The notes below the pieces were generated by a model, which had not been told where the DNA came from, did no database searches, and worked only from the letters and a program-made list of their open reading frames with translations. Made by a program: the position numbers and the translations under genes. 64,000 bases of DNA, taken from Ruegeria arenilitoris. Lineage in GTDB: Bacteria > Pseudomonadota > Alphaproteobacteria > Rhodobacterales > Rhodobacteraceae. This document shows, in pieces, positions 1 through 8,096 of this stretch (position 1 is the first letter of the stretch; every line of letters begins with the position of its first letter). The DNA is taken from the NCBI RefSeq assembly GCF_042675705.1, contig NZ_JBHTJJ010000002.1; one strand, written 5' to 3'.

Positions 1-1073
1 CGGAGTGCTTTTGTTCCTCACATCATGGAGTGCGCCCGTTCAACCGCTCGCATCCCAGGCGGGCCCGGCGGAGAAACCACAAGAAAAGACTTTGTCGGCG
101 CTTAGGGATTGAAAGCCGAGAAGGCCTTTCTGGGCGTGCCTTGTACGCACTATCTCTGGGCAGGATCTCTGGGCAGGACGGGCCACAGGTCGCGGGAATG
201 AAGGTCCCCTTTTGCGATCTCATCTGTTACACGCTGCACGGCCGCGAATTCACACTTTCCGCCCTTGATTGTCGTTTGTTCAGCTTGCAGCGTCGGCAAA
301 TCTGGCTTTTCTACCGTAATCTGGAGGCCTTTGTCGAATGGCTCCTTATTGTCGGTCTGCGCACATCTCTGGCCTGTTTTCATCGGTTTCTACACCGTAA
401 CACAAGGACAGCAGAGGGGGCATTTCGCATCTGTTGTGGCTCGAATACGAGCGTCTCTATCGCAGCAAGCGCCTGTCGCCGGTGACGCTTGCTCCACGGA
501 CGCCAGTCAAACCGCTGCCAAATGCTAATGTGGCGACGGAAATCGAACGTTGAGGAAGTTTGAGCAGTTCCAGCGCTCATCGCTCCATTCGCTCTTCGCC
601 AACCAAGCCTCCGCTACATCGTTCGATACTCGACTAGGCGCGGTTTGTGCCGAGCGAAACATCCACCGCATGACTAAGCAAGACAACAAGCCATTGGATG
701 CGACAGAGTGCGGGAAACCGTCTTGCCAATGACACTGAGCTCCGCGACCGCACATCAGAAAAACGAACAACTGCGCCAATCCAAAGTCATTCGCTGCAAG
801 GTCGAACCTTTTGCGCTGGGTTGCTGTATCAAGGTTTACATTTTCGACGAAAAAACCGGATTCTCGGGCAAATCTGTCAACTTAGGGTAAACTTAATGTA
901 AACCTTTTGGCTAAAAATCCGGCTTAGGAAGCAAAAAAGGTTTACTACTGAGAGCGCTAGGCAGAGGCGATGTAAACCTTTGTCAACCTTGCGCAACCCG
1001 GCCGGGGTTTCCAAGCCGGATTGAGGAGGCAGCCCAGACAATGATGGCTAGAACCGCCCCGGCGCTCACGGCT
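1..1073. other. Gene-poor accessory DNA, possibly degraded
   Basis: I see no convincing gene here. Base composition is visibly less GC-rich than in the operons further right. Two weak coding traces exist. On the plus strand, 401-553 reads as about 50 residues ending NVATEIER after an in-frame stop at 398-400, which could be the C-terminal stub of a lost gene. On the minus strand, 383-150 reads as a hydrophilic 77-residue ORF beginning MKTGQRCAQTD, with no recognisable ribosome binding site. Neither has a family I recognise. The right part holds the 10-base repeat cluster listed separately. Together with the tRNA fragment at 6109-6153 this fits the inside of an integrated element. Confidence 0.5.
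801..990. repeat. Six copies of a TGTAAACCTT-like 10-mer in both orientations
   Basis: Copies on the plus strand read GTCGAACCTT (801-810), TGTAAACCTT (897-906), TGTAAACCTT (971-980) and TGTCAACCTT (981-990). Inverted copies read AAGGTTTACA (831-840) and AAGGTTTACT (937-946). The last two direct copies are back to back. A partial copy, GGGTAAACTT, lies at 885-894. The cluster sits downstream of the small XRE regulator operon, which is transcribed toward it. Short, spaced, mixed-orientation repeats of this kind are typical of binding sites for a DNA-binding protein: plasmid iterons, a partition site or an operator array. No replication or partition gene is in the window, so which of these applies is open. 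Confidence 0.6.
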
Positions 1074-1211
1074 TTATCTCGGTCTACGAGAACAGACGCG
1101 TCTCAACAGCTGGACCCGATGCAAAGTGGGTTCCGGGTCGCTGTGATTGCTCAACTCACGCAGGAAGCGTAACCAAGCCTGCTCGTTGGACGTCAATTCT
1201 TCGTTGTGCAT
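1074..1211 (-). CDS. 45-residue protein resembling the XRE regulator's C-terminal tail
   Basis: This small ORF begins ATG at 1211 and ends TAA at 1074, 11 bases after the stop of the upstream XRE gene on the same strand. Its segment TSNEQAWLRFLRELSNHSDP aligns without gaps to the regulator's own tail, TENERSWLKAVREASDNSDP: N-E, W-L, R-E, S, and S-D-P are shared. The arginine-rich end is different. It therefore looks like a partial duplicate of the regulator without the helix-turn-helix. It could act by titrating or dimerising with the regulator, or be a decaying remnant. No strong Shine-Dalgarno is visible, though GAGAG lies just upstream and coupling to the preceding gene is possible. Confidence 0.5.
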   Translation of the reverse strand: MHNEELTSNEQAWLRFLRELSNHSDPEPTLHRVQLLRRVCSRRPR

Positions 1212-1222
1212 GCTCTCGTCTC

Positions 1223-1624
1223 TCACTTTCCAAAGATCGACTTGATCGCGGCCTGTGACCGGCTGGTCAGCCGGGGATCGGAATTGTCGGAGGCCTCACG
1301 AACCGCTTTCAGCCAGGATCGCTCGTTCTCGGTCACCGGACCTCCGAAAATCTCGACAACGGACGCTGCAGCGGTTTCTCCGATAGCCTGCTCCAATGAA
1401 AGACGCATCAAGTAGGCAGGATCGCACTCCAAAGCCTTGGCGAGAGCAGGCACGCGATCAAGCGCAACCTTTGAACTGCCCTGTTTGATCATCGTAATCA
1501 TGTTGGCGTTGGTATAACCTGCCTGTGATGCAATATCGGCCTGGCTCTTGGTCGGTTTGAGTTCAAGCACCCGGCGTTCAACGAACTTTGCCAGACGCGA
1601 GCTATCATACGGTTTCTTGCGCAT
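1223..1624 (-). CDS. XRE-family helix-turn-helix regulator
   Basis: A 133-residue DNA-binding protein of the Cro/C1 (XRE) type. The helix-turn-helix covers about residues 20-65 (SQADIASQAGYTNANMITMI), followed by an acidic region and a tail with W-L-x3-R-E. The start at 1624 (MRKKPYDSS) is preferred because AGGAAGG lies 6 bases upstream; the reading frame stays open to 1735 but that part has no family-like sequence. It is followed at 11 bases by a 45-residue ORF related to its tail. XRE proteins of this size usually repress their own or a neighbouring mobile-element promoter. The 10-mer repeat cluster at 801-990 is a candidate target, by inference only. Confidence 0.85.
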   Translation of the reverse strand: MRKKPYDSSRLAKFVERRVLELKPTKSQADIASQAGYTNANMITMIKQGSSKVALDRVPALAKALECDPAYLMRLSLEQAIGETAAASVVEIFGGPVTENERSWLKAVREASDNSDPRLTSRSQAAIKSIFGK

Positions 1625-1767
1625 CGCTTTCCTTCCTGAAGTAACGCAGCGCTTACTGCATGTCTTCTCTATAGCGACGGCGACCTTGGGACTGCGCCGA
1701 GGGAAAACTGGAAAACAGAGGCAGTGATCATCCAACCGACTAGCAGCTCGGAAAACGAACCGATTGA

Positions 1768-2220
1768 TTACGATGGAAAAACCTCCGTCTCTTTGACGGT
1801 TCCGTAGACAAAACTGGTATCGATCGAAGCAATCCCGCCAATTGGATGGATCCGGTTGCGGATAAAGCTTTCATAGGCTTCGAGATCAGACACCAAGACC
1901 CTCAACTGATAGTCCATTGCTCCAGTTAGAACATGACATTCGAGCACTTCGTCGATCAACCGAACCTGTTTCTCGAATTTCTGCACATCCGTTTCATTGT
2001 GACGTTCCAAACGAATGCGAACGAAGACGGTGATAGGCAATCCATAGGCGGCTGCGTCAACGTTGGCGCTGTATCCCCTTATTACCCCGCTTGCCTCAAG
2101 GTTTTTGACACGGCGCAGACACGGCGATGGGGAAAGATTCACTTCATCGGCAAGATCCTGGTTTGTCATACGTCCGTATCTCTGCAGCGCTCGGATGATT
2201 TGTCTGTCCTTGGCGTCCAA
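1768..2220 (-). CDS. Lrp/AsnC-family transcriptional regulator
   Basis: A 150-residue Lrp/AsnC regulator, full length for the family. Residues 1-60 form the winged helix-turn-helix (ALQRYGRMTNQDLADEVNLS, then CLRRVKNLE); residues about 65-140 form the ligand-binding RAM domain (TGAMDYQLRV). The start codon is TTG at 2220, supported by a near-perfect AAGGAGGT 6 bases upstream (2227-2234 on the plus strand). It is divergent from methionine gamma-lyase. Lrp-type regulators next to a PLP lyase commonly sense the amino acid substrate, so it probably controls the megL-E1 pair in response to methionine or a related amino acid. The target is inferred from position. Confidence 0.9.
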   Translation of the reverse strand: MDAKDRQIIRALQRYGRMTNQDLADEVNLSPSPCLRRVKNLEASGVIRGYSANVDAAAYGLPITVFVRIRLERHNETDVQKFEKQVRLIDEVLECHVLTGAMDYQLRVLVSDLEAYESFIRNRIHPIGGIASIDTSFVYGTVKETEVFPS

Positions 2221-2334
2221 TTTTCCACCTCCTTAGCAGATTCTGCCAATATTTGGTCATAGGTTGGCATATTTCGCAATCTATTACCTCATGTATTGGC
2301 GCAAACTGGTTTCAACATGAACCAGGAGCTAGCC
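2221..2334. promoter_or_regulatory. Divergent Lrp/megL promoter region with possible Lrp site
   Basis: The intergenic stretch between the divergent regulator and lyase genes is AT-rich. It contains the near-palindrome CCAATATTTGG (about 2246-2256) and the related TTGGCATATT further right. Lrp family proteins bind degenerate AT-rich palindromes, so this is a plausible operator region. The -10 and -35 elements cannot be assigned with confidence. Confidence 0.4.
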
Positions 2335-3534
2335 ATGACCAGTTCGACAGGATTTGCCACCCGCGCCATCCACCACGCCTATGATCCGCTGGAAAATGGC
2401 GGTGCCTTGACCCCGCCACTGCATCTGACTTCGACGTTTTCATTCGAAACGGCTGAAGCCGGGGGTGAGATGTTCGCGGGAGAACGTCAGGGTCATATCT
2501 ACAGCCGTATTTCAAACCCTACATGCGATCTTCTGGAGCAACGCATAGCCAGCCTCGAGGGGGCGGAGGCCGGACTGGCGCTGTCCAGTGGCATGGGAGC
2601 CATCACTGCTGTGTTGTGGACGCTTTTATCGCCGGGGGATGAGATCATCGTGGACAAGACGCTCTATGGCTGCACCTTTGCCTTCATGCGGCACGGGTTG
2701 GCGAAATGGGGCGTGAAGATAACCCATGTGGACATGACCAATACGAAGAACCTCAGTGCCGCAGTTTCGGAAACGACACGCGTGGTGTATTTCGAAACGC
2801 CAGCCAACCCCAACATGCGCCTTGTTGACATTGCCGCCTGCGCCGAAATCGCACATTCGGTCGGCGCACAAGTTGTCGTCGACAACACTTATGCCACCCC
2901 CTATCTGACGCGCCCGATCGAATTGGGGGCGGATATAGTCCTGCATTCGGCAACCAAATATCTGGGCGGTCATGGTGACGTGGTCGCTGGTCTGGTAGTC
3001 GGGTCTGCTGAACAGATCGCGGAAATTCGGCTGGTTGGGATGAAGGACATGACTGGCGCGGTCATGGCCCCTTTCAACGCGATGCTGATACTACGCGGGT
3101 TGAAAACTCTGAATCTGCGCATGGATCGACACTGCGCGTCAGCCCGGGTTGTCGCTGAATTTCTCGAGGGACATCCGGCCGTTCGAAACGTGTATTTCCC
3201 GGGTCTGGAAAGCTTTGCCCAGCACGATCTCGCGCAGCGACAGATGTCACAGCCAGGCGCAATGATTGCATTCGAAGTCAACGGCGGCCTGTCCACCGGG
3301 ATCGCCTTCATGAACAGTCTGAAAATGATTCAACGAGCCGTTTCACTTGGCGACGCGGAAACCCTGATCCAGCACCCGGCCTCGATGACCCACTCGACCT
3401 ACACGCCCGAAGAACGAGCCGAACACGGGATCAGTGACGGGCTGATCCGCCTCTCGGTCGGGCTGGAGGATGTCGAGGATATCCTGGCCGATCTTGCACA
3501 GGCCCTGCCCCACCCCGCCAGCAACGCCGCCTGA
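2335..3534 (+). CDS. megL: Methionine gamma-lyase
   Basis: A 399-residue PLP enzyme of the Cys/Met metabolism family. It splits methionine into methanethiol, 2-oxobutanoate and ammonia. The PLP lysine is K208 in SATKY. C113 in LYGCTFAF matches the cysteine characteristic of true methionine gamma-lyases (Cys116 of the Pseudomonas enzyme), which favours this call over cystathionine gamma-lyase. The start at 2335 is chosen because AGGAG lies 8 bases upstream; the frame continues back to a TTG at 2296. The E1-like gene starts 14 bases downstream, so the two form an operon that could remove 2-oxobutanoate as it is made. In marine bacteria methanethiol also links to DMSP sulfur use. Confidence 0.85.
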   Translation: MTSSTGFATRAIHHAYDPLENGGALTPPLHLTSTFSFETAEAGGEMFAGERQGHIYSRISNPTCDLLEQRIASLEGAEAGLALSSGMGAITAVLWTLLSPGDEIIVDKTLYGCTFAFMRHGLAKWGVKITHVDMTNTKNLSAAVSETTRVVYFETPANPNMRLVDIAACAEIAHSVGAQVVVDNTYATPYLTRPIELGADIVLHSATKYLGGHGDVVAGLVVGSAEQIAEIRLVGMKDMTGAVMAPFNAMLILRGLKTLNLRMDRHCASARVVAEFLEGHPAVRNVYFPGLESFAQHDLAQRQMSQPGAMIAFEVNGGLSTGIAFMNSLKMIQRAVSLGDAETLIQHPASMTHSTYTPEERAEHGISDGLIRLSVGLEDVEDILADLAQALPHPASNAA

Positions 3535-3548
3535 CACCGGAGAGTTCC

Positions 3549-5930
3549 ATGCCCATTGATCCAACCCAGTTGAGGATCGTCGAACAAAGGCTGCTGTGGC
3601 TGTCGCATTGGATGATCCATCATGCCAACCATGTCCGACCCAAGGTCGACGGGATCAAGGTGGGTGGGCACCAGGCCTCTTCGGCGTCTTTGGTTTCCAT
3701 CATGACGGCACTGTATTTTTCGGCCTTACGGCCCGAGGACAGAGTTGCCGTCAAACCACATGCATCACCCGTATTTCACGCGATGCAATATCTAATGGGG
3801 AACCAAACCCGCGAGAAGATGGAGAATTTCCGCGGGTTTGGCGGCGTGCAGAGCTATCCCAGCCGGACCAAGGATGTCGACGACGTTGATTTTTCAACCG
3901 GTTCGGTTGGGCTTGGCGTTGCTACCACCTCGTTCGCCTCGATCATTCAAGACTACATCAAAGCCAAGACTTGGGGCGCTGACGCCCCCATGGGGCGGAT
4001 GGTTGCCTTGGTGGGCGATGCCGAGCTCGACGAGGGGAATGTCTACGAGGCATTGCAGGAAGGTTGGAAGAACGACCTGCGCAACACTTGGTGGATCATA
4101 GACTACAATCGCCAGTCGCTGGACGGGATCGTGCGCGAAGGGTTGTTCGAGCGTATCGAGAAGATCTTCGATGCCTTCGGATGGGATGTCATCCGCATAA
4201 AATACGGGGTGCTGCAGCGCGCGGCTTTTGCTGAACCCGGCGGTGACCGGTTGCGGGACTGGATCGACTCTTGTCCGAACCAGGAATATTCGGCCCTGAC
4301 ATTTATGGGAGGTGCGGTCTGGCGACAGCGCCTTTTGGATGATCTTGGGGATCAGCGGGACGTTTCTGCCTTGATCGAGCGGCGCAGCGACGTCGAACTG
4401 GCCGCATTGATGGAGAATTTAGGCGGCAACTGCGTTGAGACCATGGCTCATTCCTTTGCCGCAATCAACCATGACCGACCGACTTGTTTTCTGGCCTACA
4501 CTGTCAAGGGTTGGGGCACCCCGATCGCAGGCCACAAGGACAATCACGGCGGATTGATGAATACCCGCCAATTCGCAGAGTGGCAGGCGCATATGGGTGT
4601 TCCAAAGGGCAATGAATGGGAGCCCTTCGCCACCGTCAAGGACCCTGCCGCGTTCCGACGTTTCCTGGCCCGGGTGCCGTTCTTTGCCAAGGGGCCACGC
4701 CGATACACCGATGAAAAGCTGGATGTGCCCGCGATAGCGGTCGACACCAGTCGAGAGATTTCAACCCAGATGGCGTTCGGAAAAATTCTGGATGACCTGT
4801 CAAAAGGCGACAGCCGCCTGGCCGAGCGGATCGTCACGACCTCTCCGGATGTCACCGGCACAACAAACCTTGGCCCGTGGGTCAACCGTCGCAAGCTGTT
4901 TGCCCGGACCGAGCGGGCTGACACCTTTATCGAGCATCGGATTCCATCAACGGCCAAATGGGAATTCACCCCCGATGGACAACATATCGAACTAGGAATC
5001 GCCGAAATGAACCTGATGCTGCTGCTGGGAGCGGCAGGCTTGTCGCATTCCCTGTTCGGCAAGCGTTTGATCCCCATCGGCACGGTCTATGACCCGTTCG
5101 TTTCCCGCGGTCTCGACGCGTTGAACTATGCTTGCTACCAGGATGCACGTTTCATTCTTGTGGGCACACCGTCAGGCGTGACTCTGGCGCCGGAGGGCGG
5201 AGCTCACCAATCCGTTGGCACCCCGCTGGTCGGAATGAGCCAGGACGGCTTGGCGGCCTTCGAACCGGCGTTTGCCGATGAACTGGCGGTGATCATAGAA
5301 TGGAGCTTTGATTACGTCCAGCGCGATGGCGATGGCCAGCCTGACGAACGCACCTGGTTGAGGGACGAAACAGGGGGCTCGGTCTATTTGCGTCTGACAA
5401 CGAACCCGATCGAACAGCCGGGTAAGCGCGTTGATGACAGCTTCCGGCAGGGCACCATCGACGGCGCGTATTGGTTGCGCCCGCCGGGCCCAAACTGTGA
5501 AGTCGTGATCGCTTACCAAGGCGCTGTCGCCCCGGAGGCGATCAAGGCAGCGGGAATGATCGGAGAAGGCCGCCGGGACATCGGGGTGCTGGCTGTCACC
5601 TCGGCGGACAGGTTGAACGCAGGATGGACAGCCGCACAACGGGCGAGAATGCGTGGAAACACCGGCGCCAGATCGCATATCGAGGTCTTGCTGTCACAGC
5701 TGCCGCGCCACTGCAAGTTGGTCACCTTGATCGACGGGCACCCCGCGACGCTGGCTTGGCTCGGTTCAGTCCAAGGCCACCAAACAATTCCGATGGGCGT
5801 CGAGCACTTCGGACAAACTGGCACGATCGGCGATCTCTATCGACACCATTTCATAGATGCGAAAGCCATCGTTGAAGCAGTGAGCAACTTGACCCGAGGC
5901 AGAGACCTTGCGCCTGCCCTTCTGGATTAA
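3549..5930 (+). CDS. AceE-like thiamine-diphosphate 2-oxoacid dehydrogenase E1
   Basis: A 793-residue transketolase-fold protein resembling the homodimeric E1 of pyruvate dehydrogenase (AceE, about 890 residues) but shorter. The ThDP/metal motif runs from about residue 156 (GDAELDEGN) to the LDG near 186. The remaining AceE landmarks, such as KGWGTP and AEMNLM, are present. There is no E2 or E3 gene nearby, so it either borrows these from elsewhere or works alone as a decarboxylase or dehydrogenase. Its position 14 bases behind methionine gamma-lyase makes 2-oxobutanoate, the lyase product, the obvious substrate. That assignment is inference. GGAG precedes the ATG. Confidence 0.8.
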   Translation: MPIDPTQLRIVEQRLLWLSHWMIHHANHVRPKVDGIKVGGHQASSASLVSIMTALYFSALRPEDRVAVKPHASPVFHAMQYLMGNQTREKMENFRGFGGVQSYPSRTKDVDDVDFSTGSVGLGVATTSFASIIQDYIKAKTWGADAPMGRMVALVGDAELDEGNVYEALQEGWKNDLRNTWWIIDYNRQSLDGIVREGLFERIEKIFDAFGWDVIRIKYGVLQRAAFAEPGGDRLRDWIDSCPNQEYSALTFMGGAVWRQRLLDDLGDQRDVSALIERRSDVELAALMENLGGNCVETMAHSFAAINHDRPTCFLAYTVKGWGTPIAGHKDNHGGLMNTRQFAEWQAHMGVPKGNEWEPFATVKDPAAFRRFLARVPFFAKGPRRYTDEKLDVPAIAVDTSREISTQMAFGKILDDLSKGDSRLAERIVTTSPDVTGTTNLGPWVNRRKLFARTERADTFIEHRIPSTAKWEFTPDGQHIELGIAEMNLMLLLGAAGLSHSLFGKRLIPIGTVYDPFVSRGLDALNYACYQDARFILVGTPSGVTLAPEGGAHQSVGTPLVGMSQDGLAAFEPAFADELAVIIEWSFDYVQRDGDGQPDERTWLRDETGGSVYLRLTTNPIEQPGKRVDDSFRQGTIDGAYWLRPPGPNCEVVIAYQGAVAPEAIKAAGMIGEGRRDIGVLAVTSADRLNAGWTAAQRARMRGNTGARSHIEVLLSQLPRHCKLVTLIDGHPATLAWLGSVQGHQTIPMGVEHFGQTGTIGDLYRHHFIDAKAIVEAVSNLTRGRDLAPALLD

Positions 5931-6108
5931 ACATGGGCCTTGAAGGCAAAGAAAGCCGTTTATCCAATCCTTTCGGAAGTCATGTAGACAGTGCTCTTTG
6001 GTTCATTGAACCTGAGGCACCAGGACTAAACTGATTTTATGGGAAAAACGCTGTGTAAAACAGGTCTCTCTTGACCAAAAAACAGCAACTTGGCCATTGC
6101 CCCCGGTC
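5931..6108. other. Non-coding right end of the putative integrated element
   Basis: No gene is visible between the E1-like stop and the tRNA fragment. Immediately left of position 6109 the sequence does not continue the tRNA: no D-arm sequence (AGCGCAGCC-like) and no 5' acceptor strand CGGAGTG is present. The left edge of the tRNA homology therefore marks the junction between element and chromosome. Confidence 0.55.
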
Positions 6109-6153
6109 TTCGGGAGGCAGGGGTCGGAGGTTCGAATCCTCTCACTCCGACCA
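6109..6153 (+). pseudogene. 3' half of tRNA-Pro(CGG), probable att site remnant
   Basis: The sequence is a perfect tRNA from the anticodon loop onward. Loop TTCGGGA (6109-6115) gives anticodon CGG. The 3' anticodon strand GGCAG, variable region GGGTC, T stem GGAGG/CCTCT around TTCGAAT, acceptor strand CACTCCG, discriminator A and CCA (6151-6153) follow. The 5' half is absent upstream. The tRNA's own terminator follows. Tyrosine recombinases often integrate in an anticodon loop, restoring a full tRNA at one end and leaving a 3' duplicate at the other. That makes this the right boundary of an element extending left past position 1. It is not a functional tRNA. Confidence 0.8.
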
Positions 6154-6160
6154 ATAAAAC

Positions 6161-6184
6161 AAGGCGCTCTGTGGCGCCTTTTTT
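6161..6184 (+). terminator. Intrinsic terminator of the tRNA-Pro remnant
   Basis: The arm AAGGCGC (6161-6167) pairs perfectly with GCGCCTT (6174-6180) around a 6-base loop, and six T residues run from 6179 to 6184. Confidence 0.85.
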
Positions 6185-6345
6185 GTTGGCTGTCCGTATC
6201 TCCAAAAAAGTCCGGGGCAGCAACGTGCTGAATTAAGCGGCATCTGCGCGCAATCTGCCATCAGGATAGGCGCTCTCCGGAGAATTGAGCGTTGTGCCCC
6301 GGGGGTGGCATTGCCTCGCCCAGCCTGCCTGGTCAGTTCGATGCC

Positions 6346-6930
6346 ATGAACCACACGTTGACCGTTGTTGTTGTCGAACAGAATCCGGACCGCGCCGATG
6401 CGATCCTCGAGGCCCTGAAAGCGGCGGGGAGCGTCGAGGCGCACGTGATCGATGGCGTGTCTGAATTGCCGCGCAAGATTGCTGTCCACAATCCCGATGT
6501 CGTTCTAATCGACATCGACAATCCATCTCGGGACATGCTTGAAGAACTGACAACCGCCTCTGGCCCGATGGAGCGGCCGGTTGCCATGTTCGTATCCGGC
6601 GCTGCAGGCGGCCTGTCCAAAGCTGCGGTCGAAGCAGGTGTCTCGGCCTATGTCGTCGACGGTCTGCATCCCGAAAGGGTCAAGCCCATCATCGACACCG
6701 CCATCGCCCGTTTCCAAGTACTGCGCCAAATGCGGACCGAGTTGGCCGAAACGAGACGCGCATTGGAAGAGCGCAAGGTGATCGACCGCGCGAAAGGGCT
6801 GTTGATGAAAGCAAAGGGCATTCAGGAAGATGAAGCTTATGCCCTGCTGCGCAAGACCGCCATGAATCAGAACCGCCGGGTGGCCGATGTGGCCGAGGCA
6901 TTGGTGACCGCTTCGGGGCTGTTGTCATGA
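6346..6930 (+). CDS. nasT: ANTAR-domain antiterminator NasT
   Basis: A 194-residue regulator with an N-terminal receiver-like domain (about residues 1-125) and a C-terminal ANTAR RNA-binding domain (about 130-190; ERKVIDRAKGLLM, then DEAYALLRKTAM). In alphaproteobacteria NasT binds hairpins in the nas leader mRNA and prevents termination when nitrate or nitrite releases it from NasS. The ATG at 6346 is chosen because the sequence upstream of it is not conserved-looking; a GTG lies at 6292. It overlaps nasS by ATGA. The leader it should act on lies directly behind nasS, at 8097-8390. Confidence 0.9.
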   Translation: MNHTLTVVVVEQNPDRADAILEALKAAGSVEAHVIDGVSELPRKIAVHNPDVVLIDIDNPSRDMLEELTTASGPMERPVAMFVSGAAGGLSKAAVEAGVSAYVVDGLHPERVKPIIDTAIARFQVLRQMRTELAETRRALEERKVIDRAKGLLMKAKGIQEDEAYALLRKTAMNQNRRVADVAEALVTASGLLS

Positions 6931-8096
6931 GGGCGGTCTCGCTCCGAGCGGCCTATATGCCGTTGGTCGATGCAGCCCCCCTGATCGTGGCGCACGAGAT
7001 GGGATATGATCAGGCCGAAGGCATCTCTTTGGACCTGCGCCCTGCCCCGTCCTGGTCCTCGTTGCGGGACATGCTGGCCTTCGGACATGTTGATGCGGCG
7101 CATCTGCTGTCCCCTGTCCCGGTGGCCATGGCCCTGGGGCTTGGGGGGATCGTCACGCCCCTTTCGGCCGTATCGGTCTTGTCAGTCAATGGAAACGTGA
7201 TCGGCGTCGGCCGCCAATTGGAGGCGCGGCTACGCGAAAATGGCTATACCTTCGATTTCAGCAACGCTTCTGCGGCCGGAGCGGCCCTGGCAAAGGCGGC
7301 CGGTGGAACGCTGACCTTTGGGGTTCCGTTTCCGTTTTCCATGCATGTTGAACTGCTGCAATATTGGGTCAGCGGCACGGAACTCGCCTCGACCCAGGTT
7401 GAGATCCGCACCGTTCCCCCACCGCTGATGGCCCAAGCCCTGGCCGCCGGTGAGATCGATGCTTTCTGCGTGGGTGAACCCTGGGGGTCGTTTTCCGTCG
7501 ATGACCGGGTGGGTGCGCTCCTGCTGCCGGGAAACGCGATCTGGTCCTGTGCCCCGGAAAAGGTCCTGGCCGTGCGAACGGATTGGGCACAGACGGAACC
7601 ACATCTGACAGGCGCATTGCTGCGGGCGATCTGGCGGGCGGGCCGGTGGCTTTCAAAGTCCGAAAGCCTGACCACGGCGTCGGAGATGCTGGCGCAAAGG
7701 CTCTATCTGGATGTTCCCGCGGACCTGGTCGACCGGGCATTGACCGGTCAATTCGCGATTTCAGCGCGCGGTGATCAGCGTCAGGTCGACCGTTTTGTCA
7801 CTTTTCATGAAGGCGCGACGGGCTTTCCGTGGCGCAGTCAGGCCAAATGGATCGCGCATCACATGGCGCGAAGATATGGTCTTGATCCGTCAGATGCCGA
7901 GCGTACGGCGGCCGATGTGTTCCAAAGTGACCTGTATCGGCGCGAGCTGCAGGGAATCGGTGTTGTCATGCCCATCGAATCTGAAAAGCCCGAGGGTGCC
8001 GGCGACGACCCGACGCTAATGGCCGGCCCGGGCGGAAAGCTGATGTTGCCGCGAAATGTCTTTTTCGACAGTCGGATTTTTGAGCCTTCCCAGTAA
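6927..8096 (+). CDS. nasS: Nitrate/nitrite sensor NasS
   Basis: A 389-residue protein of the NrtA/CmpA substrate-binding family. It has no signal peptide, as expected of the cytoplasmic sensor NasS rather than a transporter subunit. It begins MRAVSLRAAYMPLVDAAPL and shares with the NrtA copy downstream the FGVPFPFSMH-type segment and CVGEPWG. In characterised systems NasS holds NasT inactive and lets it go on binding nitrate or nitrite. Translational coupling to nasT through ATGA supports equimolar production of the two partners. Confidence 0.9.
   Translation: MRAVSLRAAYMPLVDAAPLIVAHEMGYDQAEGISLDLRPAPSWSSLRDMLAFGHVDAAHLLSPVPVAMALGLGGIVTPLSAVSVLSVNGNVIGVGRQLEARLRENGYTFDFSNASAAGAALAKAAGGTLTFGVPFPFSMHVELLQYWVSGTELASTQVEIRTVPPPLMAQALAAGEIDAFCVGEPWGSFSVDDRVGALLLPGNAIWSCAPEKVLAVRTDWAQTEPHLTGALLRAIWRAGRWLSKSESLTTASEMLAQRLYLDVPADLVDRALTGQFAISARGDQRQVDRFVTFHEGATGFPWRSQAKWIAHHMARRYGLDPSDAERTAADVFQSDLYRRELQGIGVVMPIESEKPEGAGDDPTLMAGPGGKLMLPRNVFFDSRIFEPSQ

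Noticed and set aside
1..7. CGGAGTG at the window start equals the 5' acceptor strand of tRNA-Pro
   Set aside because: The following bases do not continue with a D-arm or any tRNA sequence, so the seven-base match is treated as chance.
1041..1172. 43-residue plus-strand ORF after GAGGAGG
   Set aside because: It lies antisense to the 45-residue ORF that shows similarity to the XRE tail. The spacing from GGAGG to the ATG is long, and the sequence resembles no family.
6109..6153. Functional tRNA gene
   Set aside because: The acceptor 5' strand, D arm and 5' anticodon strand are missing. Four of five anticodon stem pairs can be forced with upstream bases, but no D arm precedes them.
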